From: Flabesymbios commensalis | Lineage: Eukaryota > Annelida > Polychaeta > Terebellida > Flabelligeridae | DNA: 64,000 nucleotides | Direction: 5' to 3' | Assembly (NCBI GenBank): GCA_964017125.1 | Contig: OZ024908.1 | Span: 82,017,155-82,081,154 of the forward strand | In this document: piece by piece, positions 34,520 through 46,248 of the stretch | Layout of the letters: the number at the start of each line of letters is the position of its first letter | How positions within the stretch are numbered: the first letter of the stretch is position 1 | The notes under the pieces: model-generated | The model's input: only the letters and a program-made list of their open reading frames with translations | Databases searched by the model: none | What the model was told of the DNA's origin: nothing | Program-made: the position numbers and the translations under genes

Positions 34520-35055
34520 CCACGGGGCCAACACACGTGCAGAGTAATTGAGTTGTTATGTGACCTCTAGTTTTCATCCAGAAATAGTTCGATCCAGATA
34601 CCTTACAGATCACTCCGAGTAAACATCGACTTATATAATCATCCATAATATGTGGCATCATATGCAGCTTAATCGCGTCGTTCAGTTTGTAGGCGTACGG
34701 TAGAATGTTGTTGACCCAAAAGTATATCTCATTTTTATATATCATAAGATATACAAAATAATTGACAGCATTTTAATTAAATAGATATGCTTTAAATAAC
34801 GATTTTCATTACTAATTTTCTAATCCATCACACCTGCTCTGCAGGCATCTTTTTATGGTCTAGTATTGGCAATCATAATATTAATAATGCAAAAAGTAAT
34901 TAAATAAATTAAATTAAAAGTTTTCTTGAAAACTTAACTTTGAAACTTTTCGAAACATGTGACCACCTAAGGTGGGCACCTGCCAGGAGGGTCAGAGGGA
35001 AATTTGGAACAAAAGAGATGCATTTCCTACTATCTAGCCATATTTGAGCTATATT
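34520..35055. other. no recognised feature
   Basis: AT-rich intergenic sequence. Frames on either strand lack recognisable domains. Confidence 0.4.
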
Positions 35056-35057
35056 TC

Positions 35058-35555
35058 AGGTTAACAATGGTGCAGCGTATTGTGTTTTCCAGCTCATCAG
35101 GTTAACAATGGGACAACGTACTGCGTTTTCCAGCTCATCAGGTTGACAATGGGACAACGTATTGTGTTTTTCAGCTCATCAGGTTAACAATGGGACAACG
35201 TAGTGTGTTTTCCAGCTCATCAGGTTAACAATGTGACAACGTAGTGTGTTTGCCAGCTCATCAGGCTAACAATTGGACAACGTATTGTGTTTTCCAGCTC
35301 ATCAGGTTAACAATAGGACAACGTATTGTGTTTTCCAGCTCATCAGGTTAACAATGGGACAACGTAGTGTGTTTGCCAGCTCATCAGGTTAACAATGTGA
35401 CAACGTAGTGTGTTTGCCAGCTCATCAGGTTAACAATAGGACAACGTATTGTGTTTTCCAGCTCATCAGGTTAACAATGGGACAACGTATTGTGTTTACC
35501 AGCTCATCAGGTTAACAATGGGACAACGTATTGTGTTTGCCAGCTTATCAGGTTG
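35058..35555 (+). repeat. 40-bp minisatellite, ~12 units
   Basis: Unit core AGGTTAACAATGGGACAACG followed by TATTGTGTTTTCCAGCTCATC. Units vary at a few positions (TTTTCC/TTTGCC, GGG/GTG). The last unit decays at 35555. Confidence 0.95.
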
Positions 35556-35671
35556 AGCATGTCTGGCCAGCAAGAGTTACAGGGCTTCGTTTTCTCGCGA
35601 TGTTGCCATGACTGTGCAGAAAGCGATGTAAAGCAACGGAAAGCAACGTTACATAATTAAAACGACGTTAG

Positions 35672-35903
35672 CCCTTTAAACGCGGGGGCCGTCTTTGACG
35701 TCAAAATCTGACGTCTAAGGTCGGTCCCCGCCCTGAAAAAAATTGAAAAATTATGATGGTCGTAGACCCATAACCTTGGTTTTAAATAAAATATTTAAAT
35801 ATTTTTTTAAATAAAGGGCTAAGTAAGACATTTATGATGATTTCAGGTTGAAAAAACCCTTTGGTCTCCATAATTTATGCAAAAATATTTCAGCGTTGTA
35901 AAA
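35672..35903 (+). repeat. GACGTC MITE
   Basis: CCCTTTAAACGCGGGGGCCG with a short GACGTC hairpin, then the family body (GTCGTAGACCCATAAC, CCCTTTGGTCTCCATAAT). The right end lacks a clean AAGGG. Confidence 0.75.
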
Positions 35904-35923
35904 AATACTGTATAATATAAATT

Positions 35924-36031
35924 CCCAGCTAACACGAGGGGATGAAGCAATATTGATTTAATGATGGCCCACCGGCTGCGACGTCGGCCCAACAATACAA
36001 CAACCTTGGTTCATAACTTATTGTTTGCTGG
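35924..36031. repeat. CCCAGCA-type palindromic MITE
   Basis: CCCAGCTAACACGAGGGGAT ... TTATTGTTTGCTGG. Confidence 0.75.
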
Positions 36032-36576
36032 TGGATTTCGTGCTGTTCATGTTTATGGTTTCCTGGCTTTAGACAAAATCAGCTGCTGCTTGGCTCTACA
36101 TGATATACCAAATGCTCAAATATCGTCATCTGACCAAGAAAACGTATATTGCATCTAAATGCTCGATTCCTTAGTGATTCGAACTCGGAGGCGCGACAAA
36201 ACTGTATACAAACAGACTGATAGTTAGCCTTTCTTGACGTTGTCGTCTGAACAAGCCGGGGCACAGGAACACACCACTGAATTTTTAGTCTGCTCTCTAT
36301 TACCAATTTATAATAAATCTTATCTTATCAAATCTTATCATGACGTATTTAAAATTGTTTTGTCGGCATACACAAAGAAACGTCCTGATGGTATTTTAGG
36401 AGAATTTAAATAGAAATTAACAAGCCTATTTTTTTAATTTTGTTTGATCATTACACTTTTTTTTTAAATATTCTATCAATCGCTGTGTTTTTTCAAGTTT
36501 GCTTAATATTTCTTTGACTCTCATACCAAGATTATTGTGACTGATGGGTCAGAACATATATTTATGGAGACTTTAA

Positions 36577-36853
36577 CTTTGACGTCTATGGACGTATAAA
36601 GACACACTGAAAGAATTAAAATAGGCCTAAATATAATGGCCGTAGACCCATAACATGCTTTGAACCAGCTACCTCAGAGGAGGTAAGAAAATTAATTCGG
36701 ACATCTTCAACCGAGACATGTGCATTGGATCAAATAGCCACCAGATGAATCGGAAAAAGCTAACTTAGTCATTTTAATTTTATGAACATTTCAATTTAAA
36801 AAAACCATTTGGTCTCAATGATTTATACAACAATAATTCCGCGTTATAAGGGG
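36577..36853 (+). repeat. GACGTC MITE carrying a LINE fragment
   Basis: Family body at 36627-36655 and 36750-36853, interrupted by ~95 bp of LINE reverse-transcriptase sequence. The left GACGTC part is shortened. Confidence 0.65.
36657..36749 (+). mobile_element. fragment of a LINE reverse transcriptase
   Basis: Translates as FEPATSEEVRKLIRTSSTET then CALDQIAT. This resembles the N-terminal RT motif of CR1/Jockey/RTE-type LINEs (F.P.TEEEV.K.I.....K.C.LDPIPT). Only ~30 codons remain, ending in a stop. Confidence 0.65.
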
Positions 36854-36885
36854 TAATAGTACCACTTATAATGCGGGCGAGGCCG

Positions 36886-36985
36886 CTCATGTAACAGTGT
36901 ATTGTATTCTCTGAAACGCGGTGACGTCACCGGAAACCGTTTTGAATGGGAGCTCGGTGAAAACAAAAACGTCCCATTCAAAAGC
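36886..36985 (+). repeat. CRE-containing repeat fragment
   Basis: CTCTGAAACGCGGTGACGTCACC ... TTTTGAATGGGA matches 50805-50850. TGACGTCA at 36922-36929. Confidence 0.6.
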
Positions 36986-37069
36986 ATACAGCAATGCATC
37001 AATTTGTGCTGGTAATGTACACATATATATTTATGTAATGCAGAATAAATAATGAATAATTATGTGGAC

Positions 37070-37508
37070 ATGATTATGAGTATACATAACATATTGGGAA
37101 TGAAATGAGCGTTTAACCCTTTAAGCCCTCACGATGCATTAAAGCATCATTTTACATCCCTGAAGACAGACTTGATTTTCCTACAACTAGGGGTTTTAGA
37201 ATAAATTTTCCATGAAACTGTTTTACCAATACATGGCAATTTTCGTCATTTTTCAGCCACATCAAATCATCTTCATTCACTACAAGTCGAGAATTGCGGC
37301 AGCAATTCGCGGCTTGTAGTGGGTGAAGATGACAATAGTAAATCCAGGATTGAAAGGGTTAAACATCAATAATTATTCGCAAATGTTTAGTCTCAAATAC
37401 AACATATATGGGTAATTTTCATTCACTTGAAGTTGTGGGTCGCGATAGCTAGACACAACTTCAAGTGGGTAAAAAATTGTATTTAATTAATTTAGCGCTT
37501 TAAGCGTT
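37070..37508 (+). repeat. ACTTGAAGTTGTG MITE split by a younger TTAA MITE
   Basis: The left part (TTGGGAATGAAATGAGCG) and right part (ATTATTCGCAAATG, then the hairpin near 37430-37475) join into the order seen in 34087-34317 when the nested element is removed. Confidence 0.75.
37117..37358 (+). repeat. TTAA MITE with TACAAG hairpin, nested
   Basis: TTAA at 37113-37116 and 37359-37362; CCCTTTAAGCCCTCACGATG ... GGATTGAAAGGG. The hairpin ends ~36 bp from the right end. It lies inside an older MITE at a TTAA site, which supports TTAA target choice. Confidence 0.9.
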
Positions 37509-37924
37509 GATCAGTTTTTGTACGCACTGGGTATTACTTTACAGTGTTTATAAAGCTTGAGTAGACATTTAACCTTACATAGATGAGAGCTACCTTAGTT
37601 TTTAAAATACTTTTATTTTCCGCACTTGATCTCATAATAATCACTATGACTGCATTTTTACTATAATCAAGTACAATTTGTAATATAACATGGGGTACAG
37701 TCTGTTTTTTTTCGAATTTATATGGAACAAAACACACGTAGCATTTGCTGTTTATTAACCTAATGTTGATGATTTATATTGTATTACATTGCATTGTCCT
37801 GTTCGTACTGTATACAAATGTTATGTATATGTGGAGAACCCCTCGTCTAGTGCTTAATGCGCTATTTGTGCAATCCATCTGTAATAAACATTTTTATATA
37901 TTGAGTCTTTACGTAGAACGATAC

Positions 37925-38018
37925 GTTAGTTCATTGTTGGGTGAATGGCGCTACAGTGTCACAGAATGTGGCCTAACATTTCACCGATGTTCACTGGGTG
38001 AACGTCTTTTGTTTGCCG
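37925..38018. repeat. decayed CCCAGCA-type MITE
   Basis: GGCCTAACATTTCACCGATGTTC and GGGTGAACGTCTTTTGTTTG remain recognisable. Confidence 0.5.
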
Positions 38019-38037
38019 AGTGTTGTTTGCTAATTAA

Positions 38038-38274
38038 CCCTTTAACCGCCGGGGCCGCATATATTCGAGTTTACATTTTTTAATTAGCACATTAAGTAGG
38101 CCCTACCACCTTTTAAACATGTTAAAGATAAAATGTGACATCAATCAGCAATATTTGAACCTCCATTTTGTCAAATCTGATTAATTTTCAACCACTTGAA
38201 GTTGTGGATCGCGTCAGCGAGACACAACTTCAAGTGAGTGAAAATTCAGATTGAATAATTTGGAGGTTAAAGGG
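38038..38274 (+). repeat. TTAA MITE with ACTTGAAGTTGTG hairpin (reference copy)
   Basis: Full-length: TTAA at 38034-38037 and 38275-38278, ends CCCTTTAACCGCC ... GGAGGTTAAAGGG, hairpin ~38192-38240. The opposite-strand copy at 50098-50333 matches end to end. Confidence 0.92.
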
Positions 38275-38582
38275 TTAAACATACCTCCGGAAATTGTATA
38301 TTGGGTATATTGTTTGCTAATTAGCCGCCCACTAATCCCTATAGTGTGTATTATGCGTTTGATAACCACATTGAGTCAGCTATGCGGCAATATTACAAGA
38401 GCCGGATTACTACAAAAACAGTACGGGTCTACAAACAAGTCTTTGTTCTCTCAATTAGCGAGAGGACCGTGGCAGAACACCGGGACAGTGAGTTATGAAT
38501 TGATTTTCCCCTTTCTTCCTCGAAATTTGATGACGGAAATGGACATCGGGGGTAGAAGAAAAATTAAAAAAAAAAATTCATA

Positions 38583-38912
38583 ATGAAATAAAATGAATGG
38601 TGTGTTAGGCCCCCTTTGTGCACATATAAGCTAAAGTTAACCGGGGTAACCTCCTGAGGATTGTGAGATGAATGAGATGACACTGCACTCCAGACACACG
38701 ATTGTAAATTCAAGCCCTGGCGGTCTGAGGTCGAGAACGCTACCTCACGGTCACAGAGGCTCCCTACAATGTTGAATCTTTCCAGGTGAGCGGGGAAGAA
38801 ACATTTTGTTTGTTTGAAGATTGAAGGCCAGAGTGAAGTTCGAACCTGCGATCTCCGACTTTCCAAGCAGGCAGCTTTAACCACTGCACCAATTTCCCCC
38901 GCCCACGCTGGG
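38583..38912 (-). mobile_element. tRNA-derived SINE, second subfamily, minus strand
   Basis: Minus-strand head GTGCAGTGGTTAAAGCTGCC and B box GCAGGTTCGAACTTC, then the shared second module and a CATTTTATTTCATT tail. Confidence 0.8.
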
Positions 38913-39166
38913 CAGATCCGTTCCCGTCAAAATCGTGACAGATGTAGAAGATGACAGAGGACGGATCTCTGAGGTCTGTCTTTACATGTGTGTACGTCAT
39001 AGTTATGCGGACCACCTTGTCATTGATGGACCAGCCTTTTTTTGCACAATCGCACACCTTGGCCCAGAGGGTCGTCAATGGGCACTAGAATTTTAATTAA
39101 CCTGATTAAACCTGATTAATATGATTAATTTTCCCTGATTAGAGCCAACAAATTGCATTCACTGTA

Positions 39167-39465
39167 GGGCGGGGGCCCTAGGGTAGTGGTTAGCACCGCT
39201 GCCTTTCACGCCAGAGTTCGGGGTTCGGTTCCCGGTCTCGGCGGTTTGAAAGAAACAAAAATGTGTCTTCCCCATCCACGTGTGAAAGTCAGTATTGTGG
39301 GGAGCCTCCGTGACCGAGAGGTAGCGTGCTCGGCCTCAGACCGCAATTTCGAATCCTGTGTCTGGAGGACAGTGTCATCTCATTCATCTCACCATCCTCA
39401 GGTGGTTCTCCTGGCCCAGTTTAGCCTATATGTGCACGAAGGTGGCCTAAAGCCCGATTCATTTT
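39167..39465 (+). mobile_element. dimeric tRNA-derived SINE
   Basis: Same subfamily as 2438 and 30071. Target duplication TTGCATTCACTGTA at 39153-39166 and 39466-39479. A short internal gap removes part of the second B box. Confidence 0.9.
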
Positions 39466-39726
39466 TTGCATTCACTGTAAAAGCACGTGGTGATTGTCAC
39501 GTAGGAACATGCCAGAAAAGTCTCTGGAGCAAACATATAATGAGCAACAGGCTATTATTATATCTAGTATTAAATGTCATACAAGTATGTGATTGTATTT
39601 AGACATAATGTTGAATGCGTTGTGAAAATGTCAAATGGATATTTGCATTCATACAAAAGTTATGAAACATTGTAATGGGCTGGGTGATTTTTGACCCGCG
39701 ATAAACCGATTAATTGATATAAACAT

Positions 39727-39823
39727 CCCAGCAGACACAAGACGTTGAATTAATGTCGTTTTAAGGTTGGTACACAGTCTACAATGTTGAACCAATCTCA
39801 AAACCAAAATTGTGTCTGTTGGG
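39727..39823. repeat. CCCAGCA-type palindromic MITE
   Basis: CCCAGCAGACACAAGACGTT ... AATTGTGTCTGTTGGG. Confidence 0.8.
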
Positions 39824-39950
39824 ATGGTTGAATATTTCAAAAGCTGAAAAAGTACATGTACCTCACAAATCATATTTCATCTTGAAGACAACTGATTTGG
39901 GTTTTAAAAATGCTAGATACTGTCCTGGCATTGACCTTCTTTCTGTACTA

Positions 39951-40160
39951 ACCATTATCCTGATAACTTAATGTATTTAAATTTTCAACCACTTGAGGTT
40001 GTGTCTCGCTACAGCGATCCACAACTTTAAGTGGTTGGAAATTACTCATATTTGTTTAATTTGGGACCAAACATTCACAGACATTATTGTTTAAACAGCC
40101 ATTTTATTCTCGATACCAGTGGCTTGATCGGCTAAAAAAATGGCTTGTTATGATATAATT
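39951..40160 (-). repeat. ACTTGAAGTTGTG MITE, minus strand
   Basis: ACCATTATCCTGATAACTTA corresponds to the inverted right end of 34087-34317. Hairpin 39988-40036; right end decayed. Confidence 0.65.
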
Positions 40161-40461
40161 CGGCCCACTACTGTTTGTATGAAATGTCAATGACATTGCA
40201 GAGCAAATTTCACAACTTTATAATTTAATGCTGATGATGAAAAAAATAAATCGATACATAATTGCCTGATTTGAACCTATTTACACGATGGAAGAATATA
40301 TGAAAGTTATTCTTTAATGTTACAAAGTGTAATGTTTTAACAATAGGCAGATCTATCGACGTACGCTATTTATCATTATGTCACCCAAATAATATGAATC
40401 AATTTAGAGTATGTTAAAGAGTGCAATGATCTAGGACTCCCAGGGAACTCTCCTTGAACCT

Positions 40462-43400
40462 TAATCAGGTCAATATATGGAAGAAAAACCCTCAACCCCC
40501 CAAAAATTGCTACAAAAGGTTTCTCAACTGATTCCAGTAGGGGCTAGTGCACTTTATAACATACTAAAAGTTTACCAAAGTTGGACCCCCGGAAAATTGT
40601 TTTTTTCAAGATGGCGTCCAAGATGGCCGCCGAAACCTCTTAATGATCATAACTATGTAACTGTCAACTCAAATTTAATGATCTTGATGTCTATGCCCAG
40701 GTTTTGGGGGGCAAGGAACACATTAAAACCATTAAAAATGAAAATGGTATTTTCAATTTGCATTCCGACTAGTCTGCGGACAGCACTGGAAACATTGTTC
40801 CTTGGGAAAGAGACAAGACACAAGGTTGCGGCAGTTAGTCATGCCATTATTCAGGCAGTTCACCCACGAGCTGTCATTGAACCACTACAAATAGGACTTG
40901 CTGTGCAAATCCATCATCTGTATCGTTCGAAGATCATTGTGGATCATAAAATGGTATTTTGTTCATCGTACACGGAAGTGATCAAATTTGAAAAAAATGC
41001 AGCAGATCGTGTGGAACCTGATGTCCTAGGTGGTGATGTAGATTTGCTGGATATGTCTCTTTGCTGCTGATAATGTGGATCACAACATCATCACTATTGA
41101 CGGCAAAGGGAGTCATCGCCTCTGTCACCCCTGGAAAACATACAAACCATCTCATTCCGCGAAGACCGATCTCAGAACTGAAAATTGAAATTCCTATCTT
41201 GGAGTACAGGTTTGCAAGGCATGCTTGTCATGAGGTAGTGAGATTTCTTGACAGTGACATCAGGATCGATATTCTGTGGGAAGTCTCCCTTAGCTTCAAA
41301 GAGGCAACACCAAATTGGCAGGGAATGATGCATATCTTGCATCAGCGGAGCCAGCATCCTGGGCTGTCATCAGTCAAATGGAGACAAATCGTGCATTGTG
41401 TCTATATTAGACTTTATTTGCAACCTTGCCATGAAGCACAATCTTCCCACCATTGTGACTTTTGACCAGCCCTTTTGACCAGCCCTTGTATTGGAAGGCT
41501 GCTGAAATCATCATTGATGCACCACAAAATAGTCACCTGAAAGGCGTTGTTCTGATGTTGGGGTGTTTCCATACACTCATGAATTTTCTGGGGGCCATAG
41601 GTACTCTCATGGAAGGACCTGGCTCAAAAACATACTTGAGACTGTCTATGGAGAAAATGCAGTTGTCTACATGATGACAAAGAAGCTTTCCATATGGCTT
41701 TGCAGGGCCATCTTCTTGCTGACAAGTGCCTATATATCCACCTTATAACGGAAATGGTCGAAGGCGATCCCGAGATTCGGACACTGCTGGATCAAGCCGA
41801 GGAATTGTACTTTTCCCTTCTTAGTGGAGAGATGACGCTTAGAGATGCTGCTGGTTCTGAAGTTTTGATCAAACTCGAGACATTAATGGAGAAGGAGAAA
41901 TCTGAACTGGCTCAGACCTCAAAGACCAGCCAGTTGTGGCTGAATGATCCAGGTTTGTTTGGCATGGTAATAATGTTGATAAAGGCGGATTGTATTGGAT
42001 CGTGGCTGATGCATTTGCAGGCAGTGTCTTATTGCCTAAATGTCGTTGTTGCTGCTGGGCACCTCAATTACCTGCGTACCGCTCATTACTACCTGCAGAA
42101 AATGAGCAACCTGGAGGAAAAACACCCAGATGTGTATCGAAAGTTCCTTAATGGGTTTCGCGTTATTCGTAGGAGCAATCAGTGCTGGGCTGTAAAGAGC
42201 ACTGGTGGGCTAACTCGTGGCAGTGGGATATGACCGAGGACATGCGAAACCTTTGCACTTTGTCTGCACCTGTAGCATCTGAGTAGGCCTATAACATCGC
42301 AATGCAGGTTTTTACAAACCTAGCCTATGCTACAAGTGCACAACGCAAAGACTCAACTGAATTACGCATCAAAAGAGATGCATCTGATCCCGAGAAAATT
42401 CGAACAAAGCTGGAAGCCTGCTCACCCTTCACATCTGATCCTACTCTGAGAAACATTGTCAGCGGTATAGTGGCAGGGCAAGGTGAGAATGTACCATACT
42501 TTGAATCGGTTGAGAACAAAATCATTGATGATATAATCGGAAAGTCTGCATTTACTTACAAATTCAAGTGTATAGAAAGAGCCTGAACACTTGGGAATAT
42601 TTCAGCTGGAAAGATTGCTCCTGATCGTACCATTGATCCTGCCCTTCTCTTCCTCAACAAACCTCAGCTTGCTCGAGAAAGGCAATTCGAGACCATGTGG
42701 CGAATTTTTCAAGTAAGGATGTGATGAGCTCTATTGTACTTGATGGTGGCTCTTTGATCCATCGTTTACCATGGGAAAAAGATGACTCATATAGTGCAAT
42801 AGCTGAGTCTTATGCAGACCTCACTGTGACACATAATGGACAAGCGAGAGTGGTGTTCGATGGCTATGGTGAATGTCCCTCGATAAAAGACGAGGAGATG
42901 AGGAAAAAACCTACACCCTGTTGTTAGTTTCACTGCAGAAACAGAGTTTTCTGGCAAAAAGGAGGACTTTTTGTCTCGTGACAAAAACAAGGCAGATATA
43001 ATTGCTCTCATCAGTGCAGCACTAACTAAAACGGGATGACAGACGTTGATATTGTTAAGGCAATTGCTGAACGATCCTATCATTGCACCACAACGTTGAT
43101 CAGTGAAGATACAGATTTGCTGATCTTGCTCCTTCATTATTCCAGAACAGACAACGAGATCATTAGTTTCCGTTCTGATGCAAACAAATAGTTAAAAGAA
43201 CGCAAAGTGTATAATATAACCTGTTGACAGAAACTTTAGGAAATGATTTGTGCAATAAGTTCCTCTTTGTACATGCCTACTCAGGATGTAATTCTACTTC
43301 AAGGATTTTCGACATTGGGAAAAAGTGAGACTTCCAGAAATTATTGAAATCTTATCCTGTCATGAAGTCATGTGCTAGTGCATTCATCCTCCAAGACAAA

Positions 43401-44390
43401 ACAAATCTCAAGAGGACATATCAGATCTTGGAGAAAAACTGATTGTTGATCTCTTTGGTGGCAAATCTAATGATACGCTCTCATCACTGCGTCATGTAAT
43501 TTTTACCAAAAAAGTGGCAAATGCTCAAGCCTTTGTCACTTTTGAACGGCTTCCCCTAACATCACCTGCAACAGGATTCCATAGCCAACGTGTTTCTTTT
43601 CACTTATGGTGTGGATGGGGATGGCAAATGAAATAAACCCAACTGAATGGGGATGGAAACAGGAAAACGATCAGTTAATCTCAATTATGACCCAAAACAA
43701 TGCTGCGCCTTAGAAATTCTTGAGAATTATTCATTTCAACTGTTCCCGGGGATGCAAATCCTCGATGTGGCTGTAGACGCTATTGACTCTCCTGTAGTGC
43801 TGCATGTTGCCCTTGCCAAACTGAAAACTTTGACAATCCAAACAACAGTTTACACTCAAAGAGGTCGAAACCGAGGAGGAGGATGGTGATACTCCAAAAC
43901 TGAATGTTCTGAAACTTATTTATTGGACAAAGGTGTTTGTGCATTAGGTGATAGTGAATAGCTAAAGAACATGAGATCAATTTCAAAATGATTTAACAGC
44001 TCAGTGATATCAATAAAGCTGAATTTTAGTCAATAATTATATACTTGCGGTCATTAGGAGGTGTTGGCGACCATTATTGAAGCCATATCTGATTTTTTTG
44101 TGTTATATATATGGACCAACATCACTTTTTATGATCTCAATGTGTTCCTTGCCCCCAAAAACCTGAGTATAGACATCAAGATCATTAAATTTCAGTTGAT
44201 AGTTACATAGTTATGATCATTAAGAGGTTTCGGCGGCCATCTTGGACGCCATCTTGAAAAAAACACTTTTCCGGGAGTCCAACTTTGGTAAACTTTTTTA
44301 TGTTATAAAGTACACTAGTCCCTGCTAGAATCAGTTGAGAAAACATTTGTAGCAATTTTTTGGGGGTTAAACTGTATTTTTACCTGACTA
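40462..44390 (+). mobile_element. DNA transposon with ~275-bp TIRs and XPG-like nuclease (Academ-like?)
   Basis: Left 40462-40740 and right 44110-44390 are inverse copies (by eye ~90% alike), flanked by a possible 3-bp CCT duplication (40459-40461, 44391-44393). The interior is one plus-strand protein region broken across several frames. The N-terminal part at ~40750-42590 contains the motif NVDHNIITIDGKG near 41073-41110. The C-terminal part at 42690-43330 resembles XPG/FEN-type nucleases: DGGSLIHRLPW, VVFDGYG, then SEDTDLL near 43105. From family knowledge, Academ transposons encode an XPG-type nuclease and make short target duplications, so Academ is my best guess. Similar proteins are often annotated as uncharacterised in marine invertebrates (memory, unverified). 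At least six stops or frameshifts make it inactive. Confidence 0.75.
40741..43330 (+). pseudogene. decayed transposon protein gene
   Basis: The open pieces with convincing codons are 40741-41070, 41061-41465, 41462-41674, 41694-42233, 42302-42586, 42697-42927, and unbridged coding-like sequence to ~43330. The order is collinear and all on the plus strand, which fits one ancestral gene. Residues such as DGGSLIHRLPW and the EDTDLL acid cluster suggest metal-dependent nuclease activity in the ancestor. The long N-terminal part has no domain I can name and would be expected to hold the transposase. The tail past 43330 keeps some coding flavour to ~43890. Confidence 0.65.
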
Positions 44391-44635
44391 CCTAGAGAAA
44401 ACAACATACAGGGCCGTATGCCCGAAGCTAGTTTAGCTAACACGAAGTTTCGGCCTACCACGGTGTTAAGTAAAACATTGTTTTAAAAAAAATTACCCCG
44501 TATGTCCAAAGCAAGGTTAGCATCGTGTTAATAAACCATAAGGTTGAATTCTAAACCAGTGTTGTAACGCCGTGAAGCGTACACTTTGTGTACACTTGCA
44601 GTGATTCCCCCTCAGAGCCGACAATGGGCACGTCC

Positions 44636-44730
44636 GACAAACACGATACGTCCCACCAATGCTGCTTTATTGTTCCTGCCAGCGTCGAAGACGGCGGCCC
44701 AGCATTAATTCTCGGGCTGTCCTGTTTGTG
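44636..44730. repeat. decayed CCCAGCA-type MITE
   Basis: CCGACAAACACGATACGTCC with centre CAGCGTCGAAGACGGCGG; weak right end. Confidence 0.6.
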
Positions 44731-45034
44731 AAGATCAGCAAAGACAATTTAACCTTCTTAACATACAAATGTTTCTTATCGTTCACCGTGATAAATCGCA
44801 ATTTCAATATTACATGCCTTAAGATGAATGAAAATCACTTCACTTGATCAAATCAGCAAATGGTACATATCAAATTTAAATCAGAACCTAATTAATTAAA
44901 TGCATTGTCATATTTTTCATTAATAATAATAATAGAAATTAAATGCCGCACAAAAAAATCTGAGATATTAATTTTGAATTAATATTTACTTTTGATGATG
45001 CACAGTAACATCTGAGATAATAAATGCTGTATTG

Positions 45035-45205
45035 ACCCTTTTAGCGCGGGGACCGTCTGTAGATATATATGCAAAATATAATTGCCATAAAACCAGAAAA
45101 CAGGAACTCAAATGAAGCAGAAAGAGTTCACAAAGACATTTATGATGATTTCAAATTAAAAAAAAACTTTGGTCTCCATACAAAAATATTTCAATGTTGT
45201 TAGGG
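45035..45205 (+). repeat. GACGTC MITE (shortened)
   Basis: CCCTTTTAGCGCGGGGACCG ... GTTAGGG followed by TTAA. The body is typical; the palindrome is mostly deleted. Confidence 0.7.
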
Positions 45206-45311
45206 TTAATGTGTCATTGCCATATGTATGTACATGTACAATAAAATCTGAGAAAATAATGATGAATTTATATATACTTTTTATGACGCACAATAACATC
45301 TAGAAAATACA

Positions 45312-45600
45312 TTAACTCTTTCAGCACGTCTGAATTTAACATACATAGACGTGAGACATCTAAAGGCGGTCCCTGCGCTGAAAGAATTAAAAACAATATA
45401 ATTGCCGTACACACATAACATAGGTAGGGACAACTCAATTGAAGCAGAAAGAGCTAATGAAGACATTTTTGATTATTTCAAATTGAAACAAATCATTATT
45501 AAATGTCTTGGTTAGCTCGTTCTGCTTCATTTGAGTACACATGTTATGGGTCTACTGCCATTATAATTTTTTCTAAATTCTTTTAGTGCGGGGGTTATTG
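45312..45600. repeat. two GACGTC MITE pieces in opposite orientation
   Basis: A plus-oriented piece to ~45490 abuts a minus-oriented piece (TCTGCTTCATTTGAGTACAC ... GTGCGGGGG). Confidence 0.6.
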
Positions 45601-46248
45601 CATTTTGTATTATCTCAAATGTGTTTGTGCGTCATAAAAAGTATATATTAATTCAACTTTTATTATCACAAATTTTATTCGAAAGTTATTTTAGCGTTGT
45701 ATAGGTTAATATTTCATTGTCATATGTCTGTACAATAAAAGATAAGAACATATTTAATTAATTTGATTGGTATATTAGTACTTAATTGCGATATGCATGC
45801 ATTGATGTGTGTATAATTTGTATAATTTTGTTTGGTAAACCACTGATTTGAAAATGTAGAAGTTAATACCTGCTATGTTTTAAAAAATATTTTGATTTGC
45901 TTTTCCATCAAATATAAAAAATATTTGATAATGTTGATTTTTTTCTAATGACTCCACACAATTATGAATGTCGTCTATAGTATTCCATGGATAATTTTGA
46001 TAATTCAGCTATTTTATGATTCGATTTCAAATTGCTATCGCCATCAACTTCCTTAACCTAATGCTTAAACTACCCCCTGGGCACGGTTAACTTCTGACAA
46101 CATAACACACTGGTTTCTCATCGTGTTAAGCCTAAAACAGCTTCTGGCATACCGATTAGCGTTAAGCTGAAGGTTACAACACTGTTATAGATAAACTCTC
46201 ACTAACCTAGCTTCGGGCATACGGCCCACAGTGTATCACCACAAGGAA

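Larger units (their letters stand above)
44411..46227. mobile_element. 1.8 kb TIR element (non-autonomous)
   Basis: Ends GGGCCGTATGCCCGAAGCTA and its inverse TAGCTTCGGGCATACGGCCC, with ACA on both sides (44408-44410, 46228-46230). A second subterminal inverted pair has CATCGTGTTA words. No protein is encoded. It carries nested MITEs at 44636, 45035 and 45312. Confidence 0.8.

Noticed and set aside
34302-34745. 147-codon minus-strand frame
   Set aside because: Runs through a CCCAGCA MITE and MITE flank; no domain or splice support.
35058-35555. Array considered as CRISPR-like
   Set aside because: Units are contiguous 40-bp repeats without unique spacers in a eukaryotic context; it is a minisatellite.
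43647-43889. Separate host gene after the transposon protein
   Set aside because: Lies inside the TIR-bounded element and continues its decayed coding region.
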